Assembly: GCF_000002235.5 (NCBI RefSeq) | Contig: NW_022145554.1 | Coordinates: 1,457,501 to 1,521,500 of the forward strand | Length of the DNA: 64,000 bases | Direction of reading: 5' to 3' | DNA from: Strongylocentrotus purpuratus | Taxonomy: Eukaryota; Echinodermata; Echinoidea; Camarodonta; Strongylocentrotidae | Shown here: positions 24,736 to 34,700 of the stretch, piece by piece | Layout of the letters: the number at the start of each line of letters is the position of its first letter | How positions within the stretch are numbered: position 1 is the stretch's first letter | Program-made: the position numbers and the translations under genes | Notes under the pieces: model-generated | Told to the model about the DNA's origin: nothing | Databases searched by the model: none | The model's input: only the letters and a program-made list of their open reading frames with translations

Positions 24736-24793
24736 GAAGGGTGCTTACTAATACACATTAACACAGAGTTAAATTCCTTCTTGCTCTGAACAG
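24736..24793. repeat. Short hairpin repeat H, partial copy
   Basis: GAAGGGTGCTTACTAATAC ... GAGTTAAATTCCTTCTTGCTC; its right half is like 34984-35049 and its left half is eroded. Confidence 0.5.
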
Positions 24794-25378
24794 ACGATTC
24801 ATTGAAATAGAGAGAGAGAGAGAGACTTGGCTTGACAAATGTTAAATTCCAACAACTCATTTACCAACTGTCACAATTATGCTAATAAAATGGATAAAAC
24901 AACAAAGGCAACAAATCATTATTGCTTCAATGGCAAGAGTTATATTGTTACTGGTTGTAGAGAGTCAAAAACTCATTCACAAAGACAGAGTTGCAAGATT
25001 TAAAAAAAAAGTCTGATCTAAAAACAACTTTGCTATAAACATGTATACTGGATGATAAAATGATTAAAGAAACCACTTTTCAGATCAACTGGAAGGAATT
25101 TATGAAATAGAATTGAGAAATGTAGCCAAATAGCGATTTGTCCAATTACAAAAATTACAGTCAAGGCCCCTCGGCCCAGCGGTGGCAAGAAGAGGAACAG
25201 GAAAAGGAAGAAGATTCTACGATTCCAACGATTCCAACAGCCTATCATTCTTAAAATATCTGCTTACAGCACACCTTTATAGCATTACTCCTCACCAAAT
25301 ATCTGAAAAGCCATTATATCTTCCACTTTTTGTGCTACAGTTAGAACATATTCCAAAGTTATTACAAACAAATGTGCA

Positions 25379-25640
25379 GCAATTGAATGCATACATGTAT
25401 CAGTCAGTGAGATGATTGGTAATTATAGATGTGCATCAATTGAATGCATACCAGTCAGTGAAATGATTGGTGATTATAGATGTGCATCAATTGAATGCAT
25501 ACCAGTCAGTGAAATGATTGGTGATTACAGATGTGCCTCAATTGAATGCATCCAGTCAGTGAAATGATTGGTGATTACAGATGTGCATCAATTGAATGCA
25601 TCCAGTCAGTGAGATGATTGGTGATTACAGATGTGCATCA
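25379..25640. repeat. Minisatellite, about 57 bp x 4.5
   Basis: Units run CAATTGAATGCAT(AC)CAGTCAGTG then ATGATTGGTGATTA.AGATGTGC. The first unit is longer by an ACATGTAT insertion and the last two lack two bases. High similarity between units points to recent expansion. Confidence 0.92.
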
Positions 25641-26716
25641 ACCAAATATGAATACAACACTGTATTTACATGCACACCTGGGTACAGGCCTGTAATGTCA
25701 CCATCCAAAAGACGCGACAGAAGGACATTTTGTAGGTAAATCAGTAAGTCCCCTTTTGGACCCCCTTATCTTCACCTGGTTTTTCATTCAAGCCTCATAT
25801 AGACTGTTATTCATCTGGTGTGTTCTTCCCACAAGCAGCGGTTAACTCATTCGATCTGACCCGATATTCAATTACACTCATCTGTGTTACACAAAACTGT
25901 ACAGTGATATTCAAAGGATTAAGCAAATGATGCCTTTGGATAATTTAATAATGCTTAGAACCCTAACAAAAGTGACATTAAATGGTCTTCCCAGCATCAT
26001 ACAACTCCACATACCGATACAATGAAAAACCAGGAAAATTTTGCAAATTTTGAAATGTTTGTTAATTATGCGAGTGGTTCAAATTGACAAATTCACAAAA
26101 GTTTTGTGCCATAACCTTAATGATTCAAAACGGACATCAACACTGAATTCATTGAAGTCACAAACGTTTCTCATCTTAACCTTGCTCTCTTTTACAAATC
26201 ACAAAAGTTTCAGTCTTACAGTACAGATTGCTAGCATGTGTAAACTGCATGAAATTTTCATTACTTCAGCTGATCTGACAAATGTTTAACGAAGATGAAT
26301 ATCAAAAAGATATCAACAGATTTTAATATCTTCAAATTTTCAATTTGTTTTAATATGGATTACATGACTGTGTACATTACTTTCCAGCCAATAGCCATTG
26401 AATACCATTTTCCCCCTATCATATGTACCACTTAACAATACTGAAGATTAAAGGTGACTTCAATACCCAAGTTATATTTACAGTGTATTTCATAGAGAGT
26501 TAAGTACATATTTCCCAGTCAAGAGATACGTAACCCTATAAATATTCTAAAGACTACTAGCATATTATATAGTCAAACCTGCTTTAGTGACCACATGTCT
26601 TGTGCTTTCTTTTGGCAGAGATTTTCATTGAAACCTGTATATAAAGACTACCTGCAGCCTGCCTGTGGAGACTACATCACCTCGGAGCATTCTTTCATAT
26701 TGACACATTATATAAC

Positions 26717-27368
26717 GTGTGAGTCAAAAAAAAGTTTACACCTAGAAAATTGCTAATTATTTTTAAGATCATTTATGAACAGTAAATATTATACATCTTA
26801 TGAAAGAGTGTTTTATCCCAAATCATTTGGTATCATTTTTGTGTGGTATGTGTTCACACTTGGATGAACAGGAGGCATTGTTTGCGAGAGTGCAAAAATC
26901 GACTTGCGCCAAAGTTGCTCATGTGATGTTTGAATAAAACAATTCGGATTGGAGAATTAAATCGGTTTTTGCAGATCCAAATAACATCCCTAACAAAATT
27001 AATCATGCCACACATATCAAATATAGAATATCAAATATCAAAGAACATTTGTGCACATGTGTGTGTGGGTGTGTGACTTTGCTTCTGCAAAAAGCATATG
27101 CAATGCATTTCATTTGGTACATTCAATTCATTCTCTCACTCCGCTAATCCAAACATGCTGTAGGCATCACTTTGGCGCAAGTCGATTTTTGCAATCTCGC
27201 AAACAATGTCCCCTGTTCATCCAAGCGTGAAAATATACCACACAAAAATGATACCAAACGATTTTGGGTAAAACACTCTTCCATAAGATGTATAATAATT
27301 TACTGTTCATAGATGAGTTTTAAAATAATTAGCAATTTTCTAGGTGTAATTTTTTTTTTGACTCACAT
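26717..27368. mobile_element. 650-bp foldback transposon remnant
   Basis: The left arm starts GTGTGAGTCAAAAAAAAG and passes TTTACACCTAGAAAATTGCT; the right arm mirrors this, ending AGCAATTTTCTAGGTGTAA then TTTTTTTTTGACTCACATGG. Arms of roughly 200 bp are inverted copies, including GATTTTTGCA.TCTCGCAAAC, around a unique centre. It lies just past the INPP5F stop and could fall in its 3' UTR. Confidence 0.85.
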
Positions 27369-27413
27369 GGTATATGCCTTCCAAAGAATTACAAGTTTCA
27401 TGTACAACTAGTC

Positions 27414-27486
27414 TGCTGAGAGCAACAAGGGCATTCACCCCCATGTAAGTTAAATAATGTGAATTAATGCCTTTCTAGCTCTGAGG
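27414..27486. repeat. Short hairpin repeat H, copy beside the INPP5F stop
   Basis: CTGAGAGCAACAAGGGCATT ... AATTAATGCCTTTCTAGCTC, about 35 bp downstream of the INPP5F stop codon, so probably within its 3' UTR. Confidence 0.6.
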
Positions 27487-27520
27487 AGATGAATTATTTG
27501 TCCCTAACCCTGGTTCATAA

Positions 27521-28790
27521 TCAAAGCTGTATAAATCTTGTCTTGCATTCCCTTCTCATCTTCATCTCCATCTGCATCTGTTCTTTCTGCTGCTCCGCCC
27601 GAAGGTTTCCGGACCGGTTAAAGTTCATCGAGCCCAAGGTACGGAACCTGAGAGCAATCTTACTGATGGTCGCTTGAGCGCCTTCCCTTCCAATACTGTC
27701 AGTCTCTGTCTTCTCGGTCGACGTAGTGCTCATGAAGCAATCCTGAAGCGAATTTTCGCTGTGAGCACGGTACTTCATTCGGAGGTTTTCAGCGAGGAGG
27801 TGATCATGGACGAAGTTTTCCGGAAGAGGGTTGACGGTCAAGTCCAAGGGACCGAAGTTATCATCGAGGGATGGTAATCGCACCACTGGATTAGAGAGCC
27901 GCTTCTGTGGAGATTGAGGGAGTGTCTCGTCCTTGTTTGTTAGATTTGAATCTCTTGTTATATTGGCATTCAATTCTTCAACCTGGCCATTAGAGTCTGC
28001 AAAGACTTTACTAGAAGCATCAGGTCCATCTGCAGCGTCCACTGGGGCTTGTGTTCTTACCCGTCCTAAGGTGCTGTACTTCCTACTCTGATCTTCACCA
28101 TCTGACAACAATCTTCCTCTCCTCACCCTCTCTTCGTTGGCATTGGCAATCATGTTAGCATTATCAGCAGCATCACGGTGGTAGTTCTTTCGAGGCGTTA
28201 TTCTTCGTAGGTTCAGACTTCTCATGTTTCGTTCCTGATCAACAGCCAGTACGCCGCATGTCGTCAGGATGATCTCTCCATCGTGAGAAACCACGCTGTT
28301 GTTATGAGGATCATCTTCTGGGTCCACATCAGCATTTCCTCCCAGGATTTCCAGACAGGCTCCCAAGCTCAGTCCGTCAAACGACGTGTCATCGCTAGAC
28401 GATGAATCAAGCAGGATCTCATCGTCACTGTCATCGATGCCATCTAGTTCATCCTGGCTCTCCTCATCCTCAGCTAAAGCACGGTTCTCCATCCCGATGC
28501 TTTCCGTCTGCGGATTGGACTGCCTCTTCCGTAAGCGTACCTTCTTCAGCGGGTTCAGATTGGAGACCTTGTCGCCCATGGACTGGAAGTATCTGCTCAT
28601 GACCTGTGCTCTGATTGGCTTGATAAGCTGACGGCTGCTGGGCTGATCAGAAGGGCTCTGCTCACCACCCTGGTTGCCACCTTTGCGCTTGGCAAGGACC
28701 GATTCTGGAACAAACTTGTCCTGTAACCACATGGTGAAACGTTTCTGGGACGTGAGACGGATTACCTCTTGGGAGACCCTGCTCTTTTTC
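27521..28790 (-). CDS. INPP5F: INPP5F exon o (long C-terminal exon and stop)
   Basis: A 1270-nt terminal exon opening [20 protein letters not shown]. It contains basic segments ([26 protein letters not shown]), a long Asp/Ser/Glu cluster around 28390-28470 and ends [12 protein letters not shown]. The C-terminal nonapeptide is the conserved end of Sac2 proteins. The middle is poorly conserved and probably disordered, as in vertebrates. The acceptor is TGTTCACCAG. Confidence 0.95.
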
Positions 28791-31700
28791 CTGGTGAACA
28801 CAGACAAGTAGAAACAGGTATGATTAGAATGCACACAGTCTGAAAAATGACAAACTGACAAGAGATTGCAGACGCCCATAACACCACAACCAATAACAAC
28901 TTCATTTCTAAAACTTTTATACTTCAGATTGTAAGCAAGATTGACAAGTCATACAAAAGACCAAGTGCAGGCTTTACTCAAGGATTCGTCATCTACATGT
29001 AGAACTGTTGATTCTCCATTCAATTTTTTTGAACGTCTGCATTGACCAAGAGAAAATTTTAGATGGCAATGGGAAACGGCACTAAACCTATTGCTAGCAG
29101 GTCTTAAGGGGAGTGGGATTCTTAATTTTATGACGGCAATGGAAAAATGGAAATGAATACTCACTTTTCCATCTTGTCCTCAACAACCTTCAGTCCCAGA
29201 TTATTAGCTGCTCTGGCCTTTGCAAGGGCTTCTACAAGAGCATGAAGGATATCTGAAATTAAAAGTGATATAGAAAAAAAGGAATTTAGAAAATTAAATC
29301 AAAGATTGGAATAAACAACAAATAAAAAAAAAGTGCACAAAAACTTGACTGCAGTGTACATAAGTTCCAAGTAAGGAAGCAAGACATACGATTAAGTGAG
29401 ATATACTGTCTCAAAAACAGAAGAGTAGGCAAAAGAGAAATGCTGTGTAGACATTACATAAGAGAAGAAAACATAGATAGTCTATCCAAAAAACAAATAT
29501 GAAATTGTGTTGGATTATACACATATGAGGGATATATGTTTTCTAATTCAGAACCCTTGTTATTTGTTTGCTGCGGTACTAACCTTCAGCTGCTTCCTTT
29601 GACTGACTAGGCAGTGCTTTCAGAGTGCTGAAGTAACCATCCTGACCCTGAACAGAATGATAGATGCGCACGCAGCGCTGTTTGGCATGGGAGAAGAACG
29701 TCGTTGCTGATCCTGACAAAGAGCAATCATAGAATCATTGTTAGGAGAAATTAAACTGAAGGTAATCAAATCAACATGGTCAAACCTGTCTATACAGACC
29801 ACCTAAGGGAGACAGGAAAAGTGGTCTTTGTGTTCAGGTTCCTTTTATAGTACATGTTTCAATGAGAAACCATTTTCAAAGGAAAAAAATGTGGACTTTG
29901 TAGAGAGGTGGTCTTTCTATACAGGTGGTCACTATAAAAGCAGGTTTGACTGTACATGCAGCTCTAATGCTGTAAACAAAGCACTATTAACAAAAACAAA
30001 AACTAATGCAAGAATTTCAATAAATTGTTTAGTCAATATTTCTCAGCTCAGCTGTTTTCATTATAATCAGATGTTGGATCACAATGTTGGATAAAATAAA
30101 AATCTGAATAATTCCTGAGGGAGTTTCCAAGGACAACAATGTATTTCAATATCAATATATCTTTGTTTTGCAAAAGTGACACGTGCTAGCCTTTGGTATC
30201 TTCAAGACTGTGGGTGTACATGTATTTTTGCATGAATATCTTCTATATCCCACTTTTTATGAACAAAGGATTTTAAAAAAATCTAGGGGCTGGTTCTCCA
30301 AACCGTCATAAGTGTAACTTCTTAGACATCCCATTGAAACCTGTGTTATGAAATTAACACGCGTTTCTACGGGATGTCCACAAACTATAACTTATGACGG
30401 TTACAAGAAACTGGCTCCAGATGGATGTCAAAGAAAACGAGAATCAGAGAAGTACTTATTTACCTATGCCCACAGCAGTCATTGCATCTATTGGTATCCT
30501 TTCATACTGGGTGATCTTCTCTGCCTCATCATCATAGCTGAAAAAAAGATAAAGATAGTTGGTAACTAATGGAAAGTACAGTAAAAACTGTGTATAAAGA
30601 CCATCCAAGGGAGTCAAGAAGAGTGGTGGCCTTCAAAGACAGGTGGTCCTCATGTACAGGATACTCAAAGGGCAATCCAACCCTTGTAATTAATTCATTT
30701 GTATGAATGCAGAAAAATAAAGCATAATGACAAAAGTTTGAAATATACAGTGAATAGTTTAAAAAAAAAAAGGAAAACAAAGTTGAAAAATAAGTAGTTA
30801 TCTTGACTTTTCAATCATGAGGTTGTACCTGTAGGTGCAGCTCCCAGCTCAATGCCATTGCCCGAGGACAAGCCACTTCATCTACAATTGCTTTTCAAAT
30901 TATATCCCTTAAATTGGGTGGGGAAGGTGCCTTGAGTGTTATAGAAGGTGTTTTGCAATAATAAAGCAGTGTTGCAATAGCTTTTAACAGTAACAAAAGC
31001 CAAAAAAAAAATTACATTTGATGACAATTTTAGGATTACTTTCTCCCGGTCCTCTGCTTGTGTCGAACCCTGATCACATGCTTCTACAACTCTCTAGTTC
31101 TCTGAAATCTAAAGTAAATCCTAAATTACCAATGATAATAAAAATAGCTACATTTATAATACGCACAAACCCATCCAAGGGGATGCTCAAGGCACCTACA
31201 AAGGACTATTATCACCCTGGTTTAGCCCAGCTGCCCTAAGGCACTAACAGTGTTGTAAATAGATATAATTCACATGATAAAACTAGATGATACATGTAAA
31301 GTCAAACCTGTCTATAAAGGCCACTCAAGTAAAAACAGAAAAAGTGACCACTGTAGACAGATGGTCTTTCTAGACAGGTTCTACAACACACATTTCTCTC
31401 TAAAGGGAGACAAAATACTTGGCCACTATAGACAGGTGGCCTTTATAAAGAGGTAGCCACTAAGACAGGTTAGAATGTACCTACCTTGCAATGTAGTAAG
31501 CCTTCTCTGATATGATCAGAATGATGTCCCTGTCATCCTCACCACTGTCATCAAGATCCCTGTATTTAAAGGAAAAGTATTAATATTCTAAGAGCATAAA
31601 ATGGAATTTTGAAAAAAATTATAGTTGATACTTTGATGGCTTTAACAATACCGACAGTAGTATAGGTCTTCTACATAACCCAAGAAATAGTCGATGAGAA

Positions 31701-34700
31701 TTGAAATTATAAAACTTTGAACATAGAAAAATTTATTTGGATGACGCTTGTAACTTGCTTGAATTGTAAATGATCGAAGCTTTAATAACAGGAATTCAGA
31801 GCCAAGCATTCCAAGTTCATCTTAACTTCTTTCTTTATTAGGATTGTATGAAGTTTTAATTTCATTATAGAAAATCTTATTTTTAGTAAGGCTCAGTAGG
31901 ATGTCAGTTCTATACAAACAAATATAAATGCTGAATAATAGTCAATGAGAGCCCAACATCTAAGATTCATCTTTCCTTCATTCTTTAAGAGGTTGTGCTA
32001 CAGATTCATACATGAAAGTGATGAGAAACGGGGAGGATATCTGACACCAGTGGAAAGCATTGAGGCCACGCTCTGCTACCAGGCAAAACCTACCTTTGTT
32101 CTCTAATTAATGGTGTTTTCGCATCGGCGCGACGTCGTTATTGTTGAAACAGTGAGCAATTGCTTGCTGATGGCAAGCTATGGCTTTGAGCATAAGCAAA
32201 AGGTTATTAATGCGGATTCAAACAAATGCTACTATTAATGCATTCGGCACAATGTATTAATTTTCACCTACCCTGAGTCACAATCAATAAGCACCCAGCC
32301 TCCTAGATTCATCTTGGCTTCATTCTTTGGTAGTAGTAACCTGGAGCATTGTTGAATCCTCTGTTTGATATCTTCCTCATCCACACCATCCCACACATCT
32401 TTACCCATCTCAGCGGATGCCTTCTGCTCATCAATCAATGTGAGATCCTCTTGGATCTCCTGGTTCCCCAACATCAAATCTGTGGGCAACAAAGCAAAAT
32501 TATTCTTATAAATCAAGACTGAAAACTCATTTGATCATGTAGTATATATATCACAGCATTTACGAGCTCTTGCAGCGCAGTTGAATATACCACATAGTTA
32601 TTGCGCTTTACAAATAAATATATTATTATTATTTATTATCATTATACCGAAGAGAAACAGAAAAAGTGGCCATTGTAGACAGGTGGCCTCTCTAGACAGG
32701 TTCTACAACACACATTTCTTTGAGAAAAACAAAATACATAACCACTATACACAGGTGGCCTTTTAGAGAGGTGGCCCTTGACCCTTTGCTTATGGAAACC
32801 TGGTGGTCTCTGTGTTAAGCCTATGGGACCTATAAAATTCAGTAGTCAACGGTTTAAGACAGGTTTGATCGTACTCAATAATGCAGCAAAATCAACTGTA
32901 CTTTCAACAGATTTGCTTAATCTCTGCCTAGAGGTTTCATGACTTTTCAATTTCATCCTAAAGTCTTGCCCATCCTAATTCAGATTGAGTAATGATGTTA
33001 ACACGTGTATGTAATCATATTTTGGACATTTGGTTTGAATTCTCCCCCAAGAATTGAGAATTCATTCCTTCCTATTGAGCACTAGCTCACTGTCTTGGTT
33101 TCAAGATCAAGACCTCCCAGCTTTAAGACAAGTGCTCCATTTTACTAAACAACTAAATCTTCTGGTTGATATTACTGCAAGTTCAACACATTACATTCAT
33201 TCACTATCCAGTTACAAACAGAAATGGCAAATAATTCAATTCAATTTAGCTTATTCATTTCCATAAGAATCACATTAAACAAACACATATATTTGAAAAT
33301 AGTACTGTAAATAACATAAAAATCTTTCACTAGACTATACATAAGTACATTCAAATATTAAACTATAATGGAAAAAGAGAAGTTATAAAAACCCAAATAA
33401 ATGAGTTCGTTGAGATATCTCATGAGCTTGTCAAGATATTAAAAAATAAAATAAATATTGAAATATGAAGACAGATGGAACTGACCTATTGCCACTTGTC
33501 TGAAGGCATCCTTTAGCTGGTTCTGCACGTATCTGCTCGCTGAGTTGTACCCATCTTTCATGAGCCCTGTTAACTTCCTCTCTCCTGTCCTGGTGTAGTC
33601 TCCCTTGAGAGCGGCGGTCCCAGCATACTGCCGGCTGACGATGTCCCCGTTGTTGGCCCACATGTCCTGGTAGATTGTCTTGATGCTGGGGACGAGTCTT
33701 TGCTCAGGAAGCAGCAGTCCCAGCTTGCGTAGCTGTTGAGGTAACATCAGTATTGTTATGAACGGTGGTACTATAAATGCGACAGTACACTATGTGACTT
33801 TAAAGCCCCTCTGCACTAGTTTGGCCAGTAGGGATTAAACATTCATGCATGGTCACCGACAGGTGATCAAATAAGCTCTCAATTAAATAAAGAAAAAGGG
33901 AATGGGGACCAATGGTCACCGATTAGGCATTGTTTGTTACCTGTGTTCTGAGCACCACCCTGGCTAGAGCCGTCTGAACCACATTGGTCCCGTCAAGACA
34001 GTCCATGCCTCTCTACAAGTACCAACCTGTGTTCTGAGCACCACCCTGGCTAGAGGCGTCTGAACCACATTGGTCCTGTCCAGACAGTCCATGCAGTTCA
34101 TCCTGAACACACCTCTCTGCAAGTACCTACCTGTGTTCTGAGCACCACCCTGGCTAGAGCCGTCTGAACCACATTGGTCCTGTCCAGACAGTCCATGCAG
34201 TTCACCCTCAACACACCTCTCTACAAGTACCTACCTGTGTTCTGAGCACCACCCTGGCTAGAGCTGTCTGAACCACATTGGTCCTGTCCAAACAATCCAT
34301 GCAGTTCACCCTGAACACACCTCTCTACAAGTACCTACCTGTGTTCTGAGCACCACCCTGGCTAGAGCTGTCTGAACCACATTGGTCCTGTCCAATTAGT
34401 CCATGGAGTTCACCCTGAACACACCTCTCTACAAGTACCTACCTGTGTTCTGAGCACCACCCTGGCTAGAGCTGTCTGAACCACATTGGTCCTGTCCAAA
34501 CAGTCCATGCAGTTCACCCTGAACACACCTCTCTGCTCCAGGATCACTCCCTCAGCGTCGGCCCTGGGTGGGGGACAAACACATTTCATGATCAAGAACA
34601 TATTTTGGGCATATTATGCAAACCAGCGAAATTGGACATAGAATCAACCTTTCTACATCTACTTCAAACAACACTCATAACATTTTTTCCTTTCATTTTT

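Larger units (their letters stand above)
15832..27520. other. Spacer between GOLGA7 and INPP5F 3' ends
   Basis: No exon or RNA gene recognised in 11.7 kb. It must contain both 3' UTRs (genes converge here) but no polyadenylation site can be placed with confidence. Contents seen: a foldback remnant near 16766-16910, tRNA-like SINE pieces (17725-17880, 21474-21650), short hairpins, a TC microsatellite, a palindromic element at 21199, a GTTTCA foldback at 23003, a 57-bp minisatellite at 25379 and a 650-bp foldback at 26717. Confidence 0.7.

Noticed and set aside
33941-34428. Array blocks as a working set of mutually exclusive exons
   Set aside because: The blocks have no polypyrimidine tracts and their spacers are 14 bp, so they cannot be spliced individually by any ordinary route.
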